From positions 3,352,734 to 3,416,733 of the forward strand of contig NZ_LJYW01000001.1 of assembly GCF_001305515.1 (NCBI RefSeq): a stretch of DNA of 64,000 nucleotides, written 5' to 3'. Numbering within the stretch: the first letter of the stretch is position 1; every line of letters begins with the position of its first letter. Below are positions 26,456 to 35,413 of the stretch, in pieces. The notes under the pieces were generated by a model. It did not search any database. It saw only the letters and a list, made by a program, of their open reading frames with translations, and had not been told where the DNA came from. Both the position numbers and the translations under genes were made by a program. The DNA is from Prosthecodimorpha hirschii (lineage in GTDB: Bacteria; Pseudomonadota; Alphaproteobacteria; Rhizobiales; Ancalomicrobiaceae).

Positions 26456-27556
26456 ATGAAGATCGCCTGCATCGAGACCTTTGCCGACCGTTTCGTCGGC
26501 TTCGTCAAGGTCACCGCCGACACCGGCGATGTCGGCTGGGGCCAGGTCTCCACCTACAATGCCGACATCACCTGCCAGATCGTCCACCGGCAGGTGGCGC
26601 CTTGGACCCTCGGTCTGGACGCCACCGCCATCGAAGCGATCGTCGACATGATCCCGGAGAAGGAGCACAAGTTCCCGGGCTCCTATCTCTGCCGCGCCAC
26701 CTGCGGCCTGGAGACCGCACTCTGGGATCTGGCCGGCAAGGTCGCCGGCAGGAGCGTCTGCGAGCTGCTCGGCGGCACGCCCGGCCGGCTCAGGACCTAC
26801 GCGTCTTCGATGAAGCGCGACATCACGCCCGAGGCCGAGGCCGAGCGCTTCCTCCGCCTGCGCGACGCCCATGGCTTCGACGCCTTCAAGTTCCGCGTCG
26901 GCGCCGAATACGGCCACGACCAGGACGAATGGCCCGGCCGCACCGAGGCGATCGTGCCCGCGGTGCGCCGCGCCCTGGGCGACGACGCCACCCTCCTGGT
27001 CGATGCCAACAGCTGCTATTCGCCCGGCCGCGCGATCGAAGTCGGGCGCATGCTGGAGGATCACGGCGTCGTCCATTTCGAGGAACCCTGCCCCTACTGG
27101 GAGCTCGAGCAGACCAAGGCGGTGCGCGACGCGCTCGATATCGACGTGACCGGCGGCGAGCAGGACTGCTTCATGCCGGTCTGGAAGCAGATGATCGGCA
27201 TGCGCGCGGTCGACATCGTCCAGCCCGATGTCTGCTACATCGGCGGCATCGTCCGCACCCTGCGGGTCGCCCGCATGGCCGCCGATGCCGGCCTCCCCTG
27301 CACGCCGCACAGCGCCAATCTCGGCATGGTGACGCTGTTCACCATGCATCTGCTCGGCGCCCTGGAGAATGCCGGCGCCTATCTCGAGTTCTCCATCGAG
27401 GAGGCCGACTACTATCCCTGGCAGTACGGCCTCTACCGCAACGACCCCTACAGGGTCGTCGACGGTCACGTGACCATCCCGGCCGAGCCCGGCTGGGGCG
27501 TCGAGATCGCCCCCGAATGGCTCGCCCGCGCCACCCATCAGGTCAGCATGCTCTGA
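26456..27556 (+). CDS. Enolase superfamily enzyme, mandelate racemase/muconate lactonizing type
   Basis: This 366-residue enzyme abstracts the alpha proton of a carboxylate. Metal ligands are recognisable: Asp in LLVDANSCY (near 182), Glu in HFEEPCPYW (near 208) and Glu in TGGEQD (near 234). The second-strand base motif reads KFRVG (near 144), and PHSANLG (near 285) offers the catalytic His of the mandelate-racemase side. Such enzymes act as acid-sugar dehydratases or racemases. The PotDABC-like importer follows after 97 nt, so it probably acts on the imported compound. Confidence 0.9.
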   Translation: MKIACIETFADRFVGFVKVTADTGDVGWGQVSTYNADITCQIVHRQVAPWTLGLDATAIEAIVDMIPEKEHKFPGSYLCRATCGLETALWDLAGKVAGRSVCELLGGTPGRLRTYASSMKRDITPEAEAERFLRLRDAHGFDAFKFRVGAEYGHDQDEWPGRTEAIVPAVRRALGDDATLLVDANSCYSPGRAIEVGRMLEDHGVVHFEEPCPYWELEQTKAVRDALDIDVTGGEQDCFMPVWKQMIGMRAVDIVQPDVCYIGGIVRTLRVARMAADAGLPCTPHSANLGMVTLFTMHLLGALENAGAYLEFSIEEADYYPWQYGLYRNDPYRVVDGHVTIPAEPGWGVEIAPEWLARATHQVSML

Positions 27557-27653
27557 ACGAACCCTCGGGCCGCCGCCGCCCCGGCAGGAACCGCCGGGCC
27601 GCCGGGTCCCGAATCCCCGGCCCGGAGGCCGCCGACAGACAGGAGACGAAGTC

Positions 27654-28733
27654 ATGAAACGGCATCTCTTCATCCTCGCCGCGACCACCGCCCTCTCGGT
27701 CGTCTCGGTCGCCCTGCCGGCCGGCGCCGAGACGCTGCGGCTCCTCACCTGGGGCGGCTACGCCTCCGACGAGGTGATCAAGGCCTTCGAGAAGGAATAT
27801 TCCGACATCAAGGTCGAGGTGACCCTCTCCAACAATGAGGAGATGATCGCCAAGCTGCGCGCCACCGGCGGCAGCGGCTTCGATCTCGCCCAGCCGGGCT
27901 TCAACCGCATCAAGGCGGCTCATGTCGAGTTCGACATCTACAAGCCGCTCGACCTGTCGAAGATCGAAACCGGCCGCTTCGACCCGATCATGTTCAACCG
28001 TGTGGTCGCCTCGACCAGCATCGACGGCAAGGTCTACGCGGTGCCGCATCTCTGGGGCACGTCCGGCATCATGGTCGACAAGACCAAGGCCCCGGACCTG
28101 AAGGACTGGCTCGACCTGTGCGACCCGAAATACAAGGGCCGCACCTCGATGCGGCTCGCCCGCACCATCCTGGTCGGCAGCGCCTTCGCGATGGGCGAAG
28201 ATCCCTATGCGGCCTATGGCGACCTGAAGAAGTACCAGGAGATCATGAGCAAGGTCGCCGACCGCCTGATCGCCTGCAAGGACAACGTCAAGGCCTACTG
28301 GCGCGGCGGCGACGACCTGTCCGCCATGATGCTCTCCGGCGAGGCGGTCGCCTCCGACACCTGGGACTCCACCGCCTACAAGATCTTCGCCCAGAACAAG
28401 AACATCGTCTACGTGCCGCCGAAGAGCGGCGCGGTCGGCTGGATCGACAGCTTCGCCCTGCCCCGGAAGGGCCGCGCCGACGATGCCGCCTACAAGTGGA
28501 TCAACTTCGTCACCCGCCCCGAGATCGCGGCCCTGATGGGCGCCAAGACGGGCGCCGTCACCGCCGTCAAGGGCGGCATCGACGTCATGCCGGCCGACAA
28601 GAAGGAAGCCATCAAGGCGGCCTTCACGGATGCCGACATCGCCAACATCAAGTGGGCGGCGGTGATCCAGCCCGGCGTCGAGGATATCGAGGGCAAGACC
28701 CTGGAGCGCATCAAGGCCGCCACCGCGAAGTGA
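27654..28733 (+). CDS. ABC transporter substrate-binding protein, PotD-like
   Basis: This 359-residue periplasmic protein has a signal peptide of about 24 residues (cleavage near AGA-ET) and a family-1 binding fold: RLLTWGGYASDEVIKAFEKE, VYAVPHLWGTSGI and AYKWINFVTRPEIAALMG. PotD/PotF-like proteins bind polyamines, but the neighbouring enolase-superfamily enzyme suggests another ligand, such as an amino acid derivative or acid sugar (inference). The start follows a GGAG-containing site. Confidence 0.91.
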   Translation: MKRHLFILAATTALSVVSVALPAGAETLRLLTWGGYASDEVIKAFEKEYSDIKVEVTLSNNEEMIAKLRATGGSGFDLAQPGFNRIKAAHVEFDIYKPLDLSKIETGRFDPIMFNRVVASTSIDGKVYAVPHLWGTSGIMVDKTKAPDLKDWLDLCDPKYKGRTSMRLARTILVGSAFAMGEDPYAAYGDLKKYQEIMSKVADRLIACKDNVKAYWRGGDDLSAMMLSGEAVASDTWDSTAYKIFAQNKNIVYVPPKSGAVGWIDSFALPRKGRADDAAYKWINFVTRPEIAALMGAKTGAVTAVKGGIDVMPADKKEAIKAAFTDADIANIKWAAVIQPGVEDIEGKTLERIKAATAK

Positions 28734-28849
28734 TCCGGCCCGTCGGGGCCCCGGCCGACGCCGTCGCGCTCGGCATCGGCCGCGCATCATCATCGACACA
28801 CCGAGCCAGGGTCGCGGCGCTGCCGCCGCGGCCGAAACCGGGGAGCCCG

Positions 28850-29965
28850 ATGCCTTCAGACCTCGCCTGCCAGGACGTGTCCAAGCGCTTCGGCCGCTTC
28901 CTCGCCGTCGACGGGGTGTCCTTCTCGGTGCCGGGCGGATCCTTCTTCTCGATCCTCGGCCCGTCCGGCTGCGGCAAGACCACGCTGATGCGGATGATCG
29001 CCGGCTTCGAGGATCCGAGCGGTGGCGACATCCGGATCGACGGCCGCTCGGTGGTCGACACGCCGCCGAACCGCCGCAACGTCAAGATGGTGTTCCAGCA
29101 CCTCGCCCTGTTCCCGATGATGAATGTGGGCGAGAACATCGCCTACGGCCTGCGCTGCCGCGGCATGGGGCGCGAGGAGATCCGCCGCCGCGTCGCCGCG
29201 GTGCTCGACCGCATCGGGCTTCCCGGCGTCGCCGAGAAGCAGGTCCACCAGCTGTCGGGCGGCCAGAAGCAGCGTATCGCCATCGCGCGCTGCATGGTGC
29301 TGGAACCGGACGTGCTGCTGCTCGACGAACCGCTCGGCGCCCTGGATCTGAAGCTGCGCGAGCGGATGAAGATCGAACTGAAGCTCCTGCAGCATCAATT
29401 CAACACCACCTTCCTCTACATCACCCACGACCAGTCGGAGGCGCTGGTCATGTCCGATCGCGTGGCGGTGATGAATCACGGCCGATTCGAGCAGATCGGC
29501 ACGCCGCAGGACCTCTATCATGCGCCCGCCACCGCCTTCGTGGCGGGCTTCGTCGGCGATACCAACCGCTGGGACGCCGCCGTGGTGCGGACCGAGGGCG
29601 ACCGGATCGCCTTCGCGACGACCTCCGGCGACGCCATGCTCGGCCGCTGGGCCGAGCCTTCGCGCCATCCCGCGGTCGGCGACCGCATCGCGGTCTTCGT
29701 CCGGCCGGAGGCGATCGAGGTCCGGCGCGGCGCGGCCGGAACGGTCGACGGCGGCGAGGTCAACCGCCTGTCGGGGACCGTGGAGAGCATCCTGTTCAAC
29801 GGCGCCGCCAGTCGGCTTCTCGTCCGCACCGCGGCCGGCCATATCGTCGAGGCCGATCTGCCGCAATCGGGTGCTGCCGCCGGCATCGCGCAGGGCGAAA
29901 CCGTCGAGGTCGCCTGGCCGGCCGAACGGGCCCGATGCTTCCTGGCCGGGGCCGCGGCGCCATGA
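28850..29965 (+). CDS. ABC transporter ATP-binding protein, PotA-like
   Basis: This 371-residue ATPase has Walker A GPSGCGKTTLMRM (about 40-52), signature QLSGGQKQRIAIARC, Walker B VLLLDEPLGALDL and H-loop YITHDQSEAL, then a C-terminal TOBE domain (about 280-370). The ATG at 28850 follows GGGAG. Its stop overlaps the next start (ATGA). A 116-nt gap separates it from the binding-protein gene. Confidence 0.93.
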   Translation: MPSDLACQDVSKRFGRFLAVDGVSFSVPGGSFFSILGPSGCGKTTLMRMIAGFEDPSGGDIRIDGRSVVDTPPNRRNVKMVFQHLALFPMMNVGENIAYGLRCRGMGREEIRRRVAAVLDRIGLPGVAEKQVHQLSGGQKQRIAIARCMVLEPDVLLLDEPLGALDLKLRERMKIELKLLQHQFNTTFLYITHDQSEALVMSDRVAVMNHGRFEQIGTPQDLYHAPATAFVAGFVGDTNRWDAAVVRTEGDRIAFATTSGDAMLGRWAEPSRHPAVGDRIAVFVRPEAIEVRRGAAGTVDGGEVNRLSGTVESILFNGAASRLLVRTAAGHIVEADLPQSGAAAGIAQGETVEVAWPAERARCFLAGAAAP

Positions 29966-30831
29966 AGACGCGCGACGCCGACCGCCTGGCGCTGATCCTC
30001 CTGCTGACGCCCTTCGTGATGTGGATCGGACTCCTGATCGTGCTGCCCCATGCCGGGGTCGTGCTTCTGTCGCTGCGCGAGAAGGTCGCGCCGCGCATGT
30101 TCGAATACGGCCTCGGCAACTACATCGCCTTCCTGAAGGAGCCGATCTACCTGAACACGCTGATGCGCACGGCGGTGATGTCGCTTCTGGTCACGGCATT
30201 GGCGCTGCTGGTCGCCTTCCCGGTCGCCTTCTACATCGCCAAGGTGGCGCGCGCCCGCTCCCGCGCGGCGCTGCTGCTGCTCTGCCTGGTCCCGCTCTGG
30301 GTCAGCGACCTCGTGCGCGCCTTCGGCTGGATCGTTCTCCTGCGCGAGACCGGCATCGTCTCCAGTGCCCTGCAGGCGCTCGGCCTCGCCGCCGGACCGG
30401 TCGAACTGCTCTACAACGACGCCACCGTGGTGGTCGGCCTCGTCTACACGGTCGTGCTGTTCATGATCGTGCCGCTGGTCTCCACCCTCGACGGCATGGA
30501 CGACAGCCTGATCGAGGCCGGCTTCAACCTCGGCGGCTCGCGCCTGACCGTCCTCAGGCGCATCGTCGTGCCCTACGCGATGCCCGGCATCGTGTCCGGC
30601 TCGATCATCGTCTTCATGCTGACGGCGGGCAGCTATCTGACCCCCGTCCTGCTCGGCGGCAAGACCAGCATGTGGTTCACCGAACAGATCTACGACCAGT
30701 TCATCACCCGGTTCAACTGGGAGTCCGGCGCCGCCTTCGGCGTCTCGCTCCTGGTCTTCACGTCCCTCGTGGTGTGGATCGGCCTGCGCCTGACCGGCCA
30801 GCAGCTGGCCACCACCGTGGCCCGGAGGTGA
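29962..30831 (+). CDS. ABC transporter permease, PotB-like
   Basis: This 289-residue inner-membrane permease starts MKTRDADRLALILLLTPFVM and has about six transmembrane segments. Its EAA loop region reads DDSLIEAGFNLGGSRLTVLR, the usual contact to the ATPase. The ATG overlaps the PotA-like stop, so translation is coupled. An in-frame ATG 27 nt upstream lies within the ATPase gene. Confidence 0.92.
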   Translation: MKTRDADRLALILLLTPFVMWIGLLIVLPHAGVVLLSLREKVAPRMFEYGLGNYIAFLKEPIYLNTLMRTAVMSLLVTALALLVAFPVAFYIAKVARARSRAALLLLCLVPLWVSDLVRAFGWIVLLRETGIVSSALQALGLAAGPVELLYNDATVVVGLVYTVVLFMIVPLVSTLDGMDDSLIEAGFNLGGSRLTVLRRIVVPYAMPGIVSGSIIVFMLTAGSYLTPVLLGGKTSMWFTEQIYDQFITRFNWESGAAFGVSLLVFTSLVVWIGLRLTGQQLATTVARR

Positions 30832-30838
30832 TCGCCCC

Positions 30839-31723
30839 ATGAACGCCGCCGAACCCCGCTCCGCTCTGCTCCGGGCCTGCTATGGCGGCTACGTGGTGCT
30901 GTTCTTCGTCTATCTGGTCGCACCGCTCGCCGCCGCCTGCGTCTTCGCCTTCCACGATTCCGAATTCGCCGCGCTGCCCTGGCGCGGCTTCACGCTCGAC
31001 TGGTTCTTCGGCGCCGCCGAACCCAGGCTCGGCATGTTCCACGACCGGCGGCTCCTGGTCGGCCTGGCGAATTCCCTCGTCGTCGGTCTGGTCGTCGCCA
31101 CCGCCGCGACCGCGATCGGCACCACCAACGCCTTCCTGTTCGAGCGCAAGGACTTTCCCGGCAAGCGCGTCCTCTTCGTCCTGATGGTGATCCCGCTGGT
31201 CATCCCCGGCGTCATCCTGGGCATCTCGATCCTGGTTTTCGCCAGCTCGATCGCCAATACGCTGGAAGAGCGGCTCGACCTCGAACTGACCTTCCTCAGG
31301 CCCGGCCTCGTCCTGGTGGTGCTCGGCCAGCTCTCCTTCCTGACCACCATCACCACGCTGGTCATCGCCGCCCGCCTGCGCAAGCTCGACGGCGCGCTGG
31401 AGGAGGCCGCGCTCAATCTCGGCGCCGGCCGGGCCCGGGTGCTCGCCACGGTGACGCTGCCCTTCCTGCGCCCGGCCCTCGTCGCCGGCTTCCTGGTCGC
31501 CTTCCTGGTCTCCTTCGAGAATTTCAACACCACCCTGATGTTGGTCGGCTCCGACGCGCCGCTGACCATCACCATGTACGACCGCATGGTGAAGGGGGGC
31601 TCCACCCCGGTCCTGAACGCCGTCTCGCTGTTCCTGATCCTCGGCTCCGGCCTGCTCGCCCTGATCAGCATCCTGATCCAGCGCGAGCCGACCCGCCCCG
31701 CCGCCGCGACCCCCGAGGCCTGA
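30839..31723 (+). CDS. ABC transporter permease, PotC-like
   Basis: This 294-residue permease completes the PotDABC-like importer. It has about six hydrophobic segments and the coupling loop GALEEAALNLGAGRARVLA followed by TLPFLRPALVAG. It starts 7 nt after the previous stop and is the last gene of the operon. Confidence 0.92.
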   Translation: MNAAEPRSALLRACYGGYVVLFFVYLVAPLAAACVFAFHDSEFAALPWRGFTLDWFFGAAEPRLGMFHDRRLLVGLANSLVVGLVVATAATAIGTTNAFLFERKDFPGKRVLFVLMVIPLVIPGVILGISILVFASSIANTLEERLDLELTFLRPGLVLVVLGQLSFLTTITTLVIAARLRKLDGALEEAALNLGAGRARVLATVTLPFLRPALVAGFLVAFLVSFENFNTTLMLVGSDAPLTITMYDRMVKGGSTPVLNAVSLFLILGSGLLALISILIQREPTRPAAATPEA

Positions 31724-31904
31724 TCCCCACCCCCTGCCGCCAGACGCGCCGTTGCGGCGTGGTGCGACCGGCGACCGGCGGTCGGCGGCCGAGGCTTCGA
31801 GCCGTCGCCGATCGGCATCGCGGACCGTGATGGGGGCTCCCCGCGCGCCTGCGCGACCATCGGACCAGCCGATCCGACACCGGCCGATCGCTCGCCCCGG
31901 CGAC

Positions 31905-31919
31905 GGGCCAAAATGTCCC
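31905..31919. promoter_or_regulatory. Candidate enhancer site 1 (UAS) for the sigma-54 promoter
   Basis: GGGCCA-AAA-TGTCCC is an inverted repeat with five of six arm positions matching. It resembles site 2 (31946-31960), and the centres are 41 bp apart, about four helical turns. It lies about 200 bp upstream of the -24/-12 elements, a usual distance for enhancer-binding proteins. Confidence 0.6.
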
Positions 31920-31945
31920 GGCAGGACGGACCGGGCCTCGTCACC

Positions 31946-31960
31946 TGGACAAAATGTCCG
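31946..31960. promoter_or_regulatory. Candidate enhancer site 2 (UAS) for the sigma-54 promoter
   Basis: GGACA-AAA-TGTCC (31947-31959) is a perfect inverted repeat with 5-bp arms, sharing the core CAAAATGTCC with site 1. The likely binder is the sigma-54-dependent response regulator encoded at 34025-35413. Confidence 0.6.
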
Positions 31961-31989
31961 TCCGCCGCCGCGCTCGGCCTGGCGCCCGT

Positions 31990-32050
31990 CCCGGTCAGAG
32001 CGAATCGATCCGACCGGAAAGGACCGGCTCAAGTCCTTGAATCCGAGCCA
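31990..32050 (+). repeat. Dispersed intergenic repeat, copy b
   Basis: Begins CCCGGTCAGAGCGAATCGAT, includes GGAAAGGACCGGCTCAAG, and ends TTGAATCCGAGCCA. The first two parts match 17789-17845; the GAATCCGAGCCA ending matches the repeats at 41452-41507 and 41698-41753. It lies between the proposed enhancer sites and the promoter. Confidence 0.6.
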
Positions 32051-32117
32051 TTTCCTCATCGATTGGACGATCCCGTCCTGTCGGCAAATGCTCCGGGGAC
32101 ATCCTGCCGACGAACCC

Positions 32118-32133
32118 TGGCCTGCGGCTTGCT
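32118..32133 (+). promoter_or_regulatory. Candidate sigma-54 (-24/-12) promoter of the OFA carrier gene
   Basis: TGGCCTGCGGCTTGCT has the GG and GC dinucleotides separated by exactly 10 bp, as in the TGGCAC-N5-TTGCW consensus. It lies about 70 nt before the carrier start and downstream of the two candidate enhancer palindromes. The adjacent regulator gene has the GAFTGA motif required to activate sigma-54 polymerase. Confidence 0.6.
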
Positions 32134-32200
32134 CCGTGCGAGCGGGGCCCGGCGTTCGACGATCCGGGCCAACCAAGAAAAAAGCTCGGAGGAAACATCG

Positions 32201-33916
32201 ATGTCCGTCGCTGCGGTCTATTCGCCGTCCTTTCTCAGCCGGGAGCGCACCGTCGCGCGATCCGGCTTTAACCGCTGGCTCGTGCCGCCGGCCGCGCTCG
32301 CCATCCATCTGTGCATCGGCATGGCCTACGGCTTTTCCGTGTTCTGGCTGCCGCTGTCGCGCGCGGTCGGGGTGACGGCGCCGGTCGCCTGCCCGGCCGA
32401 CATGAGCTTCGTGCAGACGATCTTCGCCACCGGCTGCGACTGGCAGATTTCCATGCTGGGGTGGATGTACACCCTGTTCTTCGTCTTTCTCGGGTGCTCG
32501 GCAGCCGTGTTCGGCGGATGGCTGGAAACGGCCGGGCCGCGCAAGGCGGGACTGGTCTCCGCGCTGTGCTGGTGCGGCGGACTGGTCATCTCGGCGCTGG
32601 GGGTCAAGCTGCACCAGATCTGGATGCTCTGGATCGGCTCGGGCGTGATCGGCGGCATCGGCCTCGGGCTCGGCTACATCTCGCCGGTCTCGACCCTGAT
32701 CAAATGGTTCCCGGACCGTCGCGGCATGGCCACCGGCATGGCCATCATGGGCTTCGGCGGCGGTGCGATGATCGGCGCCCCGCTCGCCGACATGCTGATG
32801 AAGCACTTCGCCACGCCGACCTCGGTCGGCGTCACCGAGACCTTCCTGGCCATGGCGGCGATCTATTTCGTGTTCATGATCGGCGGCGCGCTCGGCTATC
32901 GGGTGCCGCGCGAGGGCTGGAAGCCGGCCGGCTGGACCCCACCGGCGGCCAGCACCAACGCGATGGTCACCAGCCGCCACGTGCATCTCGACATCGCCTG
33001 GAAGACCCCGCAATTCTGGCTGATCTGGGCGGTGCTGTGCCTCAACGTCTCGGCCGGAATCGGCGTCATCGGCATGGCCTCGCCGATGCTGCAGGAGGTG
33101 TTCGGCGGCAAGCTGATCGGCGTCGACGTGAAGTTCGCCGAACTGTCGGCGGTGCAGAAGGGCCAGATCGCCGCCATCGCGGCCGGCTTCACCGGTCTCC
33201 TCAGCCTGTGCAACATCGCCGGCCGCTTCCTGTGGGCGTCCTTCTCGGACAAGATCGGCCGCAAGGCGACCTATTCGGTCTTCTTCATCCTGGGCCTGGT
33301 GCTCTATGCCTCGGTCCCGACCGTCGCCCACCAGGGCAGCGTGCTGCTGTTCGTGCTGTTCTTCTGCATCATCCTGTCGATGTATGGCGGCGGCTTCGCG
33401 ACCGTGCCGGCCTATCTGGCCGACATGTTCGGAACCCACATGGTCGGCGCGATTCACGGCCGGCTGCTGACCGCCTGGGCCACCGCCGGCGTGCTGGGCC
33501 CGGTGCTGGTCAACTACCTGCGCGAATTCCAGCTTGCGGCCGGCATCCCGCGCGAGGCAGCCTATGACCAGACCATGTACATCATGGCCGGCCTGCTCGT
33601 CCTCGGCCTCGTCTGCAACCTTCTGGTCCGGGCCGTCGCCGAGCGGCACTACATGACGGATGCGGATGTGGCGCGGCTGCGCAAGACATCCGCCGCCGCG
33701 GTCGCGGCCCGCGAATCCGGCGTCCATGCCGATTTCGAGGACTTCCTGGAGGAGGGCAAGGCCGGCGCCGCCGGCGGCGTCCGCCGCGATCCGTCGGTCG
33801 CCGGAATGGGGTCGGCCTCCCTGGTCGTGGTCGGCCTCGCCTGGGCGGCGGTCGGCCTGCCGCTGCTGTGGGGCGTGTGGATCACCTTGCAGAAGGCGGT
33901 CGTTCTGTTCCATTGA
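32201..33916 (+). CDS. MFS transporter, OFA (oxalate/formate antiporter) family
   Basis: This 571-residue, roughly 12-helix carrier has OFA-type features: an N-terminal helix with IGMAYGFSVFWLPLSRAVG, the loop KWFPDRRGMATGMAIMGFGGGA near 165-186, and FSDKIGRKATYS at the start of the second half. An enlarged first periplasmic loop and a long charged C-terminal region make it longer than the 400-450 residues typical of OxlT. The start follows GGAGGAAACATCG. OFA carriers move small mono- or dicarboxylates. The two-component genes downstream probably control it. Confidence 0.9.
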   Translation: MSVAAVYSPSFLSRERTVARSGFNRWLVPPAALAIHLCIGMAYGFSVFWLPLSRAVGVTAPVACPADMSFVQTIFATGCDWQISMLGWMYTLFFVFLGCSAAVFGGWLETAGPRKAGLVSALCWCGGLVISALGVKLHQIWMLWIGSGVIGGIGLGLGYISPVSTLIKWFPDRRGMATGMAIMGFGGGAMIGAPLADMLMKHFATPTSVGVTETFLAMAAIYFVFMIGGALGYRVPREGWKPAGWTPPAASTNAMVTSRHVHLDIAWKTPQFWLIWAVLCLNVSAGIGVIGMASPMLQEVFGGKLIGVDVKFAELSAVQKGQIAAIAAGFTGLLSLCNIAGRFLWASFSDKIGRKATYSVFFILGLVLYASVPTVAHQGSVLLFVLFFCIILSMYGGGFATVPAYLADMFGTHMVGAIHGRLLTAWATAGVLGPVLVNYLREFQLAAGIPREAAYDQTMYIMAGLLVLGLVCNLLVRAVAERHYMTDADVARLRKTSAAAVAARESGVHADFEDFLEEGKAGAAGGVRRDPSVAGMGSASLVVVGLAWAAVGLPLLWGVWITLQKAVVLFH

Positions 33917-34024
33917 GGGTTGTCGGTCCGGCGGGGGGCGGTCCGGCACGGCCGAGGCCGTTGCAGGTGCCGTCCTTCTGCCGGACGATGCGGCTCGCCC
34001 CGGGGCGGCCAGCCAGGAACCGGC

Positions 34025-35413
34025 ATGGACAGATCGATCGTCAGCGAACCCGCCGGCAAGGCGGACGAGGCCTTCAGCCCGCTGCTCGCCGCGGCCAGCA
34101 TCCTGATCGTCGACGACGAGCCGGGCATGCGCAACTTCATGATGCGCATGCTGGCGCCGCGCTGTCGGCGGGTCGAGGAGGCGGCCGACACGGTCGCGGC
34201 CCAGCGGTTGATCGACGCGGCGCCCTTCGATCTCGTGATCCTCGACAATGTGATGGCCGGCCGGACCGGGATCGAGTGGCTGGGCGAACTGCGCCAGGGC
34301 GGCTTCTTCGGCGAGGTCGTTCTGATCACCGCCTTTGCGGATCTCGAAACCGCCATCCAGGCCCTGCGCGCCGGCGCCAGCGACTTCGTCCTGAAGCCGG
34401 CGCGCGCCAACCAGATCCTGAATGCGGTCGCCCGCGCGCTCGACCGCGCCCGGCTGCGCCGCGAGAATTTCGTCCTGCGGCGGCAGCTGGCCGCCCAGCC
34501 GGTCACCTCGGCCGGCACCGGCGGCATCGTCGGACGCTCGGCCGCGATCGTTCAGTTGCGGGCGGTCGTTGCGCGGGCCGCGCCGCTGCCGACCACGGTC
34601 CTGATCACCGGCGAATCCGGCACCGGCAAGGAGGTCACCGCGCGCGCCCTGCATTTCGGCTCGCCGCGCGCCGACAAGCCCTTCGTGCCGGTCAACTGCG
34701 CGGCGATCCCGCCCGACATGCTGGAGAGCGAACTGTTCGGCCACCTGAAGGGCGCCTTCACGGGCGCGACGGCGGCGCGCGAGGGGCTCTTCTCCTATGC
34801 GCAGGGCGGCACGCTGTTCCTGGACGAGATCGGCGAACTGCCGCTCGCCATGCAGTCGAAGCTGTTGCGCGTGATCGAGGACAAGCGCGTCCGTCCGGTC
34901 GGTGCCGAGCGCGAGGCGCCGATCGACATCCGCCTGGTCGCCGCCACCAATGCCGAACTGCCCGCCGCGGTCGCCGCCGGGCGCTTCCGCCAGGATCTGT
35001 TCTATCGGCTCAACGTGCTGTCGATCCCGATCCCGCCGCTGCGCGACCGGATCGAGGATATCGAGCCGCTGGCGCGCCTGTTCATGTCGGATCTGTCCGA
35101 ACGGCTGGGCATGCCGCCGCTGGCCCTGACCCCCGAGGTGCTGTCCGACCTGGAAACCTACCGCTGGCCCGGCAATGCGCGCGAGCTGCGCAGCGTGATC
35201 GAGCGGTCTCTGATCATCGGCAGCTTTCCCGGCGACCTCGTGGCCGGTGCGACGCGCCGCCGGCCGGCCAGCGAGGAGACGCTGGAGGCGATCGAGAAGA
35301 ACCATGTCCTGGCGGTGCTCGAAGCCGTCGGCGGCAACAAGGCGGAAGCGGCCCGGCGGCTCGGCGTCTCGCGCAAGACGCTGGACCGGAAAGTGGCCGT
35401 CTGGAATGCGTGA
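34025..35413 (+). CDS. Sigma-54-dependent response regulator (NtrC/DctD type)
   Basis: This 462-residue activator has an N-terminal receiver domain (ILIVDDEPGMRNFMMRML; phosphoacceptor Asp in VILDNVMAG near 77), a central AAA+ domain with Walker A GESGTGKEV (near 196-204), the sigma-54 contact loop GAFTGA (near 243-248) and LFLDEIGELP, and a Fis-type HTH (NKAEAARRLGVSRKTLDRKV). The ATG at 34025 follows AGGAA; the frame is open further upstream. Its end overlaps the kinase start by 8 nt. It presumably drives the carrier gene upstream. Confidence 0.92.
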   Translation: MDRSIVSEPAGKADEAFSPLLAAASILIVDDEPGMRNFMMRMLAPRCRRVEEAADTVAAQRLIDAAPFDLVILDNVMAGRTGIEWLGELRQGGFFGEVVLITAFADLETAIQALRAGASDFVLKPARANQILNAVARALDRARLRRENFVLRRQLAAQPVTSAGTGGIVGRSAAIVQLRAVVARAAPLPTTVLITGESGTGKEVTARALHFGSPRADKPFVPVNCAAIPPDMLESELFGHLKGAFTGATAAREGLFSYAQGGTLFLDEIGELPLAMQSKLLRVIEDKRVRPVGAEREAPIDIRLVAATNAELPAAVAAGRFRQDLFYRLNVLSIPIPPLRDRIEDIEPLARLFMSDLSERLGMPPLALTPEVLSDLETYRWPGNARELRSVIERSLIIGSFPGDLVAGATRRRPASEETLEAIEKNHVLAVLEAVGGNKAEAARRLGVSRKTLDRKVAVWNA

